Assembly: GCA_003484235.1 (NCBI GenBank)
Contig: DNDP01000368.1
Location: 15,269-32,943 of the forward strand
Length of the DNA stretch: 17,675 nt
Direction: 5' to 3'
From: Verrucomicrobiales bacterium
GTDB taxonomy: Bacteria > Verrucomicrobiota > Verrucomicrobiia > Limisphaerales > RI-55
Shown: one piece after another, positions 1 through 6,391 of the stretch
How the letters are laid out: each line of letters opens with the position of its first letter
Numbering within the stretch: position 1 is the first letter of the stretch
Program-made: the position numbers and the translations under genes
The notes under the pieces: generated by a model
Told to the model about the DNA's origin: nothing
Databases searched by the model: none
The model's input: only the letters and a program-made list of their open reading frames with translations

Positions 1-161
1 AGAGCCAGGAGGGCAGCCGTGGACACGGCTCCGGACAGTTTCTGAAGCAACCGGCTCCGGCCAATCAGCGGGAGCAACTCGCGAAGAAAGGACATAATGG
101 GGTATGTCAGCACCGAATGGGCAATCATGCAAAGGGGGAAACCGGACTTCTCGAGGATCAT
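1..161 (-). CDS. Partial CDS downstream of and coupled to the exosortase (N-terminal 53 residues)
   Basis: An open frame starts at ATG 161-159, overlaps the exosortase stop codon (ATGA arrangement) and stays open to the window edge, so only its N-terminus is visible. A good ribosome binding site, GGAGG seven bases upstream of the ATG, lies inside the end of the exosortase gene and supports this start. The visible part begins MILEKSGFPLCM and ends in a hydrophobic run (STAALLAL) consistent with the start of a membrane segment or signal anchor. Genes cotranscribed directly after an exosortase often encode the exosortase-associated EpsI-type protein, which would be a reasonable guess here. The visible residues do not allow a family assignment. 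An internal ATG at 95 is a possible alternative start but has no visible ribosome binding site. Confidence 0.6.
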   Translation of the reverse strand, partial: MILEKSGFPLCMIAHSVLTYPIMSFLRELLPLIGRSRLLQKLSGAVSTAALLA

Positions 162-1111
162 GAACCTGCCTCCATCGGTTTCGGCGGCGGCATCACCCTT
201 GTGACGTCTGACGCGGCGCGTTTGTTGTTCAGACGGCGAAACAACCACAGCAGCGCAAACAAGGGAACCAACGACAAGGCGAAGAAGAACGGGCCGCCAC
301 GCCGATGAATGGCCGAATGGATCATTTCGGGTCCGTATTCGATGCACAGCCAACCGATGGTGACGATGCGGAGGGCGTTGCGGGCGATGCCAAGCGGGAT
401 CACCAGCAGGGTGAACACCCACCGTTGCCAGCCCCGCTCCAGAAAGAGGTGTCCGGCTATCAGGCTCGTCATGAACAGCACCAGGGTCGACCGGATGCCA
501 CTGCACTCGGGCGCAACTTCGAGCGTGATGCCGGGCAGCTGGAAGACCAGGCCGTTGCGAAAATACGCGGCTCCGGTGAGTGAAAAAAGCCACGCCGAAG
601 CCTCGGCCGACGCGTGCTGAAGGCCGATTTCAATTGAATGAACCAGGCCCGGCGGCAACGGAGCCATGAACATGAGAAAGGCCGCCGGAAAAGCGATCTG
701 TCGCATCACAGCCCGGCCAAGAAACCAGAAGGACCCCGCGTTCAAGAGTGCGACGAACCCCAAAATGCTGAGAGACAGCCTGGCAGTTGCATGTTCCGGG
801 CTGGTCATCATCAGCGCGAGGCCGCTAAGGCCGGCTCCGACAATCGTGAGCGTCAGGCTGGCGCCCGGAGCGGGGACGAATTCCCAGCTCAATCGCTGAC
901 GGTCCTGCCAGACCAGCCATCCGCAAACCACCGGAATGATCAGAATGTAGGAGAACAGATCGTCGTGGAGGGCGAACTGGCCCAGGCGAAACAGGGGCAG
1001 CGAAAACGCCACCGCGAGGACCAGGGAGAACCCGCCCAATTGATTCAACCGTTTGCTGATAGCCGAAGGGATCATGACCACGCCAAAGTGAGGTGCCCAA
1101 TGCCGCAACAT
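158..1111 (-). CDS. Exosortase/archaeosortase family membrane transpeptidase
   Basis: A 317-residue polytopic membrane protein. Exosortases are cysteine transpeptidases in the cytoplasmic membrane that recognise C-terminal PEP-CTERM-type sorting signals, cleave them and probably hand the protein to the surface or to exopolysaccharide. The three family motifs are visible and in order: ECSGIRS with catalytic Cys203, NALRI with Arg248, and the motif around His269 (IHRRGG). About eight hydrophobic segments fill residues 27-290, with a basic tail. The length is normal for the core family without a fused EpsI domain. ATG 1111 gives the longest frame; ATG 1075 (MIPSAISK) is an alternative and neither has a clear Shine-Dalgarno. 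The downstream gene overlaps the stop codon. No protein in this window has a recognisable PEP-CTERM tail, so substrates must lie elsewhere. The exosortase subtype is not determined. Confidence 0.92.
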   Translation of the reverse strand: MLRHWAPHFGVVMIPSAISKRLNQLGGFSLVLAVAFSLPLFRLGQFALHDDLFSYILIIPVVCGWLVWQDRQRLSWEFVPAPGASLTLTIVGAGLSGLALMMTSPEHATARLSLSILGFVALLNAGSFWFLGRAVMRQIAFPAAFLMFMAPLPPGLVHSIEIGLQHASAEASAWLFSLTGAAYFRNGLVFQLPGITLEVAPECSGIRSTLVLFMTSLIAGHLFLERGWQRWVFTLLVIPLGIARNALRIVTIGWLCIEYGPEMIHSAIHRRGGPFFFALSLVPLFALLWLFRRLNNKRAASDVTRVMPPPKPMEAGS

Positions 1112-1282
1112 TCAGACCATTCGCATTTCTGCGGCAACGGTAGTAGGCCTCTTCACTCGAACCGCCAGCATTTATTCGCATTTCCTTCGAGCGGGACAAT
1201 TCAAATCGAAGCGCCTGATCCGGCTGCCTGGCAGAATGGTCACGTGGCTGGTTCCCGGCTCCAATCCGTTCTGCCACGCCCT

Positions 1283-1311
1283 TTTTGTTAGATGTGTCTA
1301 AGATTTATACT
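1283..1311 (+). promoter_or_regulatory. Candidate sigma-70 promoter of the metal ABC operon
   Basis: TATACT at 1306-1311 matches the -10 consensus at five of six positions. The -35 is weak: a T-rich stretch around 1282-1288 at 17-18 bases spacing, or TTGTTA at 1285-1290 with a short 15-base spacer. Transcription would start near 1318. That places the in-frame TTG at 1311 outside the message and favours ATG 1347 as the operon's first start codon. The assignment comes from base matching only. Confidence 0.45.
1288..1301. promoter_or_regulatory. Palindromic operator candidate (DtxR/MntR-like) in the promoter spacer
   Basis: TTAGATGTGTCTAA is a 5-4-5 inverted repeat (TTAGA / TCTAA). It sits directly upstream of the -10 hexamer, where a bound repressor would block RNA polymerase. 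The TTAG...CTAA outer arms resemble DtxR-family operators, whose half-sites are TTAGG/CCTAA. This family regulates metal uptake operons of this kind, and a DtxR-like region is encoded in the operon itself. Operator function is inferred. Confidence 0.45.
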
Positions 1312-1346
1312 TGACCCAATATTCACCTGGTCTAGTTTCCGCGGCG

Positions 1347-2201
1347 ATGGCCGGTGCTTCGAAGCATATGACGCCCCTCCCCAAATCCCAGATTGAGCCC
1401 GAGATCGTGCCGTTCAAGGCGCCAAATCCTTCTGTGCCCGGTGCGTCGTGCCCGCTTGAGATCCATGATCTGACCGTCGCCTATCACCAGAAACCGGTGC
1501 TGTGGGGGATCGATCTCCAGGTGCCGCCGGGCCGGTTGGTGGGCATCATCGGCCCCAACGGCGCCGGCAAGTCCACCCTGATCAAGGCGGTCATGGGTCT
1601 GCTCCCGCTGAGCAGCGGTTGGGTCAAGATCTTCGGGCAGCCCTATCAGAAACAGCTGAGGCGGGTGGGCTACGTGCCCCAGCGCGAATCGGTGGACTGG
1701 GACTTTCCGGTAAATGTTATGGATGTGGTGCTGATGGGCCGCTTCGGCCACCTTGGGTTGTTTAGGCGCCCTTCGAAGGCGGATCGCGAGATCGCACGTG
1801 AATGTCTCGAGAAAGTCCGGATGCTGCCCTACGCCAACCGCCAGATCGCCAACCTGAGCGGCGGCCAGCAGCAAAGGGTGTTTCTGGCGCGGGCATTGGC
1901 CCAGGAGAGCGATCTCTACCTGATGGATGAGCCGTTCGCCGGCGTGGATGCCGCCACAGAGGCCGCCATTGTCGAGATCATGCATGAGCTGAAGGAGCGT
2001 GGAAAGACCCTCCTGGTGGTGCATCATGATCTCCCAACCGCACGAAACTATTTCGACATGCTGCTGCTTCTGAACATGCGGCTGGTGGCGTTCGGCCCCA
2101 CCGAGGAGGTCTTTGAGTATGAACTTCTGCAGAAGACCTACGGAGGACGCCTGACGATTCTTTCCGAGGTCGCCGATGCGGTTCGTCAGAAAACCAGCTG
2201 A
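1347..2201 (+). CDS. Metal (Mn/Zn/Fe-type) ABC transporter ATP-binding protein
   Basis: A 284-residue ATPase of the TroB/MntB/ZnuC class that powers import through the two permeases encoded next. Numbered from ATG 1347, it shows Walker A GPNGAGKST (69-77), the Q-loop glutamine in VPQRE (112), the signature LSGGQ (170-174), Walker B LYLMDEP with Glu195, and the switch His227 in VHHDL. The segment DWDFPVNVMDVVLMGR (118-131) is typical of manganese/iron-type importers of this family. The N-terminal 35 residues before LEIHDL are extra and low in complexity. The frame extends back to a TTG at 1311, but that codon overlaps the -10 element, so ATG 1347 (or ATG 1368) is preferred. The stop lies three bases before the next start. 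Manganese as substrate is inferred from this motif and the neighbouring MntR-like region. Confidence 0.93.
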   Translation: MAGASKHMTPLPKSQIEPEIVPFKAPNPSVPGASCPLEIHDLTVAYHQKPVLWGIDLQVPPGRLVGIIGPNGAGKSTLIKAVMGLLPLSSGWVKIFGQPYQKQLRRVGYVPQRESVDWDFPVNVMDVVLMGRFGHLGLFRRPSKADREIARECLEKVRMLPYANRQIANLSGGQQQRVFLARALAQESDLYLMDEPFAGVDAATEAAIVEIMHELKERGKTLLVVHHDLPTARNYFDMLLLLNMRLVAFGPTEEVFEYELLQKTYGGRLTILSEVADAVRQKTS

Positions 2202-2204
2202 GCC

Positions 2205-3674
2205 ATGGGCGCACGACGCAAACTTGGTCTCCTGACGGTGGCGATCGCGTTGCTGGCAGGCGACGCCAGCGCCGCCCGCATCGGTGAACTCACCGAGACC
2301 GGAGTCTGGGACCAGATGGTGCGGTTTTTCAGCCTGCGGGATCCGGCCCTGCGTGCCGTTCTGCTGGGATCGGGCCTTCTGGGGATCAGCTGCGGGTTGC
2401 TGGGCAGCTTCATCGTCGTGCGCAAGATGTCGCTCATGGGCGATGCCCTCTCACATGCGGTGCTTCCCGGAGTGGCGCTTGGATTCCTCTGGAACCTGAC
2501 CAAGGATCCGCTGGCGATTTTTGTTGGTGCCACGCTCGCGGGGCTGCTCGGAACACTGACCGTCCACGCCATCACGCACACCACGAGGTTGAAGGAGGAC
2601 ACCGCACTCGGTTTGGTGCTGGCATCGTTTTTTGCCGTTGGCATCTGCCTGGTCAAGATGATCGAGCGGCTGCCCACGGGCGCCAAGAGCGGCATCGACA
2701 AATTTCTGTTTGGCCAGGCGGCCGCCCTGAACAGCCAGGATCTGCAGCTGATGACGGTGGTGACCTTGCTGGCGGTGGTGCTGATCTCGGTCTTTTACAA
2801 GGAACTGCTGGTCTGCAGCTTTGATCCCGGGTTTGCCCGCGCCGCCGGGTTGCCCACCCGGATGTTGCACCATGGATTGATGCTGCTGCTCGCCTTCGCG
2901 GTGGTCATCGCGCTGCAGGCTGTTGGGGTGGTGCTGGTGTCGGCGATGTTGATCACTCCCGCGGCCGCCGCCTATCTCCTGACGGACAGGATGCATCGGA
3001 TGCTGTTTCTGGCGGCCACTTTCGGCGTCGCTGCAGGCATTCTGGGTGCGTTCATGTCGTTTCTTGGAAACAATCTGCCAACCGGGCCGTTCATGGTGCT
3101 GGCGGCGAGCATGGTGTTCGCGGGCGCCTTCCTTTTTGGACCAAGGCACGGAACCTTGGCGCGCTGGTGGAGGCAGCGGTCACGCAGCCGGCGGGTGGAG
3201 CGGGAGAACACCCTCAAGGCGCTGTTTCATGTCCTCGAAGGCCGTGGGTTCGTGGGGGAGGGCATCACCCTGCAGGAGCTTGCCAGCCGCCGCCACGAGA
3301 CGCTGGAGGAAAGCCGGGAGAGATTGCACGCCCTTTGCCGGAATGGTTTGGCAACCTTTGACGAACCGGGTGAGGCGATCTATCTGACTCCGGAAGGCTG
3401 GCAGCGGGCGCGGGCCATCGTCCGCAACCATCGGTTGTGGGAGTTGTATCTTACCAACCAGGTGAATTTCGCCGCCGATCATGTGCACGACGAGGCCGAG
3501 GAGATCGAGCATGTGCTGGGTGAGGAGGTGGTCCGACAACTGGAACGGGGGCTCGACTATGCCACCCGGGATCCGCACGGGAAGGTCATTCCCAGTACGG
3601 CGGACATCATGCATGACGACGGCGGCGGACCCAGGCCGCCAAAGGACCTGGTCGGCTACGGCAAGACAACATGA
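2205..3674 (+). CDS. Metal ABC transporter permease fused to a C-terminal DtxR/MntR-like metal-sensor region
   Basis: A 489-residue protein in two parts. Residues 50-315 form an ABC-3 family permease (TroC/MntC-like) with the characteristic GDALSHAVLPG (79-89), the LKEDTALG loop (129-136) and FYKELLVCSFDPGFA (197-211); the N-terminus (7-23) is an extra hydrophobic segment. Residues 330-408 look like a winged helix (TLQELASRRHETLEESRERL...LTPEGWQRA). Residues 409-465 match the DtxR-family dimerisation/metal-binding domain: HRLWE, then VHDEAEEIEH, then DPHGKVIPS. Ligand positions are His409, Glu413, His428, Glu432, Glu435 and His436. Glu432 sits where iron-type DtxR has Cys102 and manganese-type MntR has Glu99, which points to manganese sensing. 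There is no C-terminal SH3 domain. The stop overlaps the next start (ATGA). The region could repress DNA while tethered to the membrane or gate transport directly; the sequence does not tell which. Confidence 0.92.
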   Translation: MGARRKLGLLTVAIALLAGDASAARIGELTETGVWDQMVRFFSLRDPALRAVLLGSGLLGISCGLLGSFIVVRKMSLMGDALSHAVLPGVALGFLWNLTKDPLAIFVGATLAGLLGTLTVHAITHTTRLKEDTALGLVLASFFAVGICLVKMIERLPTGAKSGIDKFLFGQAAALNSQDLQLMTVVTLLAVVLISVFYKELLVCSFDPGFARAAGLPTRMLHHGLMLLLAFAVVIALQAVGVVLVSAMLITPAAAAYLLTDRMHRMLFLAATFGVAAGILGAFMSFLGNNLPTGPFMVLAASMVFAGAFLFGPRHGTLARWWRQRSRSRRVERENTLKALFHVLEGRGFVGEGITLQELASRRHETLEESRERLHALCRNGLATFDEPGEAIYLTPEGWQRARAIVRNHRLWELYLTNQVNFAADHVHDEAEEIEHVLGEEVVRQLERGLDYATRDPHGKVIPSTADIMHDDGGGPRPPKDLVGYGKTT

Positions 3675-4720
3675 ACGAGCTGATTCCAGCATTCAGTTTT
3701 CGACAGGTCTTCATCGAACCGTGGAGCGAGACCGGCGGCGACTATCTGTGGGTCGTGCTGATGGGCTTTTTCGTGACGGCGGCCTGCGGCATGACCGGCG
3801 TCTATCTGATCCTCCGGCGAATGGCCCTGGTCGGGGATGCGATCAGTCACAGCGTGCTTCCGGGTCTGGCGGTGGCGTTTCTTGCCGGCAGTCTGATCGC
3901 CGGAGGAGACGCTTCGACCGGGCACTTGGCAGAAACCGGGATTGCCGGCGGGCATTACGATTTCCGCAATCCCACGCTCATGTTCATCGGGGCGCTGGTG
4001 GCCGGAGTGCTGACCACGCTTTTGATCGAGCTGATCCACAAGAAATCGCGCGTCAAACAGGACGCCGCCATCGGCATCACCTTCTCCAGTTTGTTTGCGA
4101 TCGGAGTCATTTTGGTGAGCTTGTTTGCCGGCAAGGTCGACTTGGACGCAGACTGCGTGCTCTACGGCGAGATTGGGTTTGTGGCGTTTCAACCGTTTGC
4201 GACCATTGCGGGCCACGAACTGACGCCCTGGCCCGTGCTGCGCATGGGTGTTGTCTTCCTCCTGACCGCCGGTTTGATCGGCGTGTTCTACAAGGAACTG
4301 CTCGTCAGTTCGTTCGATGCCGGCCTCGCGTCATCGCTCGGGATCAATCCGACCTGGGTTCACTATTCGCTGATGTGCTGGTTGTCGGTGGTGGTGGTCA
4401 GTGCGTTTGAGGCCGTGGGCGCCATCCTGGTGATCGCGATGCTCATACTTCCCGGTGCCACCGCCGCGCTGCTGACCCACCGGTTGCCGGTGGTTTTCAT
4501 CCTGGTGCTGATACATTCGGCCATCTCTTCACTGGCGGGATTGCACCTCGCACTCTGGTTGGAATGTCCGACGGCCGGCGCAATGGTCGTGGTCGGGGCG
4601 ATGCAGTTTTGTCTGGCCTGGATGTTCAGTCCGGAGCAGGGCCTGTTGACCCGAGGACGGAGGAGTCGGGTTGAGGGTGACCTGGTTGACCGGCACAAGG
4701 CCGAAGCCGCCGCCGGGTGA
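3671..4720 (+). CDS. Metal ABC transporter permease, second subunit
   Basis: A 349-residue ABC-3 family permease (TroD/MntD-like), the partner of the preceding permease. Its ATG overlaps the previous stop codon, indicating translational coupling. Family motifs are GDAISHSVLPG (55-65), VKQDAAIG (128-135) and FYKELLVSSFDAGLA (206-220), with about eight membrane segments between residues 25 and 318. Compared with the first permease it carries an extra stretch (about 72-102, GGDASTGHLAETG...) in a loop after the conserved GDAISH segment. The C-terminal tail (325-349) is basic and cytosolic, with no regulatory domain. It closes the operon; no substrate-binding (TroA/MntA-like) gene follows. Function as the second channel subunit is confident; the metal is inferred from the operon. 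Confidence 0.93.
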   Translation: MNELIPAFSFRQVFIEPWSETGGDYLWVVLMGFFVTAACGMTGVYLILRRMALVGDAISHSVLPGLAVAFLAGSLIAGGDASTGHLAETGIAGGHYDFRNPTLMFIGALVAGVLTTLLIELIHKKSRVKQDAAIGITFSSLFAIGVILVSLFAGKVDLDADCVLYGEIGFVAFQPFATIAGHELTPWPVLRMGVVFLLTAGLIGVFYKELLVSSFDAGLASSLGINPTWVHYSLMCWLSVVVVSAFEAVGAILVIAMLILPGATAALLTHRLPVVFILVLIHSAISSLAGLHLALWLECPTAGAMVVVGAMQFCLAWMFSPEQGLLTRGRRSRVEGDLVDRHKAEAAAG

Positions 4721-4838
4721 TCCCGCGCACGGTTCGGCCGAATTCTGCCCGGGTGCTGTACCGTAACAGGACATCGTTCGATCGCGGGCACAGCCATCAA
4801 ACTTCTTCCTGCCGAGGAATTCTCCCAATCGTGCCGTT

Positions 4839-4869
4839 GGAGGCGGCTTTATGTTAGGAAGTTGCCTCC
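4839..4869 (+). repeat. Inverted repeat/hairpin between the metal operon and pilC
   Basis: GGAGGCGGC (4839-4847) pairs with GTTGCCTCC (4861-4869) in a nine-pair stem including two G-U pairs, with a 13-base loop. It is about 120 bases past the last permease stop and has no T-tract, so a simple intrinsic terminator is doubtful. It lies 22 bases upstream of the sigma-54 promoter candidate. The rest of the 293-base gap holds two more short inverted repeats (4932-4945, 4977-4989) and no convincing ORF. Confidence 0.35.
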
Positions 4870-4890
4870 GCTGCAGTGCACACGTCGTCC

Positions 4891-4906
4891 CGGCAAGACA
4901 TCTGCT
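4891..4906 (+). promoter_or_regulatory. Candidate sigma-54 (-24/-12) promoter upstream of pilC
   Basis: CGGCAAGACATCTGCT has the invariant GG (4892-4893) and GC (4904-4905) at the spacing of the consensus TGGCACG-N4-TTGC, and also matches GGCA, the G after it and TGC. It differs at three consensus positions. A transcript would start near 4917 and leave a leader of about 97 bases before the pilC ATG at 5014. A sigma-54-dependent regulator is encoded just downstream of pilC, which fits. A chance match is possible in GC-rich DNA. Confidence 0.3.
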
Positions 4907-4931
4907 AAATCGCGGATCGGTGTGGATCAGC

Positions 4932-4945
4932 CGGCCTGCGGGCCG
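4932..4945 (+). repeat. Inverted repeat in the predicted pilC leader
   Basis: CGGCC-TGCG-GGCCG is a perfect five-pair stem with a four-base loop. It lies between the sigma-54 promoter candidate and the pilC start, so it would be transcribed as part of the leader. No function is assigned. Confidence 0.35.
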
Positions 4946-4976
4946 ATCACGTGCGTCTGGTCCACCCTCGTCAAGA

Positions 4977-4989
4977 CCGGTAGTACCGG
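4977..4989 (+). repeat. Inverted repeat just upstream of the pilC start
   Basis: CCGGTA-G-TACCGG is a perfect six-base inverted repeat around a single central base, 24 bases before the pilC ATG. As DNA it is a near-perfect palindrome that could bind a dimeric regulator. As RNA the one-base loop would force some pairs open. No function is assigned. Confidence 0.35.
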
Positions 4990-5013
4990 ACCAACTGTCA
5001 ACCTGGATCAAAT

Positions 5014-6225
5014 ATGCCTTCCTTCGCTTACGCGGCTCGAGAAGCGGCCACCGGCCGTGAAATCCGCAGCTCGATCGACGCCGCCACCGAGCAGGCCGCG
5101 ATCGCGGCGCTGCTCAACCGCAATCTGCTCGTGGTCTCCATCCAGGAGAAGATCGGCAAGAAGGGCAAGAATTTCGGCGGCAAGGTCGGGCTGCAGGACA
5201 TGGTCGTCTTCACCCGCCAGCTCGCCACGATGATCGATGCGGGTCTGGCGATGGTGCAGTGCCTGCAAGCGCTGGCGGAGCAGACTCCCAACCGCGTCAT
5301 GCGCGAGGTGATCAAGGACGTCTGCACCCGCGTCGAGGGGGGCGACAGTTTCTCCGACGCGCTGAAGAAGCATCCAAAGAGTTTCGATCGGCTCTACACC
5401 TGCATGGTTGCCGCGGGCGAGCGGGGCGGTCTGTTGGCTGAAATCCTGGCCCGGCTGGCCACCTACCTCGAAAACACCGCGCGCCTGCGGAAGAAGGTCA
5501 AGTCGGCCATGATGTACCCCACCGCGGTCACCGTCATCGCGATCGGCATCACCGTCTTCCTGCTGGTCAAGGTGGTGCCCGTTTTCGGCGAGATCTACTC
5601 GGGTTTCGGCGCCAAGCTTCCCGGACCGACTCAATGGCTCATCAATATCAGCGAGGTGTTGCGCAACAATCTGCTCTACATCATCCCGTTGATTGGCGCG
5701 ATGATTTATGGCTGGTTCGCCTACATCAAGACGAAGGGCGGCCGGGAGTTCTGGGATCGAACCCGCATCCGGCTGCCGATCTTTGGCCAGATCGCGCACA
5801 AGATCTGTCTGGCGCGGTTCACCCGAACCCTCGCTTCGCTGGTGCGCAGCGGCGTGCCCATCCTCGAGGTCCTCAGCATCGTGGGCCAGACGTGTGGCAA
5901 CGTGATCATGGAGAAGGCCATCCGCGTGTCCGCCACGGACATCGAAAAGGGTGACAGCATCGCCAGCGCGTTGAGCAAGCATCCCATCTTTCCGTCAATG
6001 ATCATCCGGATGGTGACCGCCGGAGAGCAGACCGGCAAGATCGACGCAATGCTGGAAAGGATCGCCGACTTCCTGGACGAGGAGATCGAAACCACGCTCT
6101 CCGGATTGACCTCGTTGATCGAGCCGATCCTGATCGTGTTCCTCGGCGTCACCGTCGGCGGCATCGCCATCTGCATGTTCCTGCCCATCTTCAAGATGAC
6201 GGAGATCATCAACGGCGCGAAGTAG
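5014..6225 (+). CDS. pilC: Type IV pilus / type II secretion inner-membrane platform protein (PilC/GspF family)
   Basis: A 403-residue protein of normal family length. PilC/GspF is the inner-membrane platform on which the assembly ATPase acts to add or remove pilins or pseudopilins. Two T2SSF domains are visible: about 62-185 (FTRQLATMIDAGLAMVQCL, AGERGGLL, MYPTAV) and about 265-388 (FTRTLASLVRSGVPILEVL, AGEQTGKI, IEPILIVFLG). Each is followed by membrane segments (168-190, 220-237, 368-392). The N-terminal 40 residues (FAYAAREAATGREIRSSIDA) match the usual GspF/PilC N-terminal strand-rich region. The start ATG lacks a clear Shine-Dalgarno but begins where the family begins. No pilB, pilT or secretin gene is adjacent, so this is a detached pil/gsp gene. 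A type II secretion role is an alternative, given the pseudopilin-like proteins nearby. Confidence 0.93.
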   Translation: MPSFAYAAREAATGREIRSSIDAATEQAAIAALLNRNLLVVSIQEKIGKKGKNFGGKVGLQDMVVFTRQLATMIDAGLAMVQCLQALAEQTPNRVMREVIKDVCTRVEGGDSFSDALKKHPKSFDRLYTCMVAAGERGGLLAEILARLATYLENTARLRKKVKSAMMYPTAVTVIAIGITVFLLVKVVPVFGEIYSGFGAKLPGPTQWLINISEVLRNNLLYIIPLIGAMIYGWFAYIKTKGGREFWDRTRIRLPIFGQIAHKICLARFTRTLASLVRSGVPILEVLSIVGQTCGNVIMEKAIRVSATDIEKGDSIASALSKHPIFPSMIIRMVTAGEQTGKIDAMLERIADFLDEEIETTLSGLTSLIEPILIVFLGVTVGGIAICMFLPIFKMTEIINGAK

Positions 6226-6232
6226 TTTTCCG

Positions 6233-6260
6233 GGTTGGTTGGTTGAATTGGTTGGTTGGT
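6233..6260 (+). repeat. GGTT tandem repeat after pilC
   Basis: Six GG doublets separated mostly by TT form two blocks of three (6233-6244 and 6250-6260) around a short GAATT spacer, beginning eight bases after the pilC stop. It is a low-complexity repeat immediately before the hairpin at 6269. Repeated GG doublets could fold as a two-tetrad G-quadruplex, which is speculative. Confidence 0.6.
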
Positions 6261-6268
6261 ATGGTGAA

Positions 6269-6300
6269 CGGGCGGCCGGTTTTCCGGCCGCCCGATCTCT
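6269..6300 (+). terminator. Strong hairpin, probable terminator of pilC
   Basis: CGGGCGGCCGG (6269-6279) pairs perfectly with CCGGCCGCCCG (6284-6294) around a TTTT loop, an 11-pair GC-rich stem. It is followed by ATCTCTTT, a poor T-tract, so termination may be partial. It lies 44 bases after the pilC stop and 98 bases before the response regulator start. It could end the pilC transcript or set the level of read-through. Confidence 0.65.
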
Positions 6301-6391
6301 TTGCCCCATCGCCGGGGTCATGTCTTCCCGTTCTTCCCGTCGCAGCCAATCCCGGCTTGCTGTTTGTCCGGTCGCTGCCTAGCCTCGCGCG

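Noticed and set aside
825..1277. A 150-codon minus-strand frame upstream of and overlapping the exosortase
   Set aside because: It overlaps the exosortase in another frame, is Arg/Pro/Ser-rich and has no recognisable domain.
638..1291. A 217-codon plus-strand frame opposite the exosortase
   Set aside because: The highly charged, His/Gln/Arg-rich translation has no motif; the exosortase on the minus strand has all three catalytic motifs.
1112..1310. A sigma-54 promoter for the exosortase (minus strand TGGCAG...TTGG)
   Set aside because: The spacing between GG and the -12 element is one base too long and the -12 GC is missing.
1311..1346. TTG 1311 as the start of the ABC ATPase
   Set aside because: TTG 1311 overlaps the -10 hexamer, so it would precede the predicted transcript start; it is also a rare start codon without a ribosome binding site.
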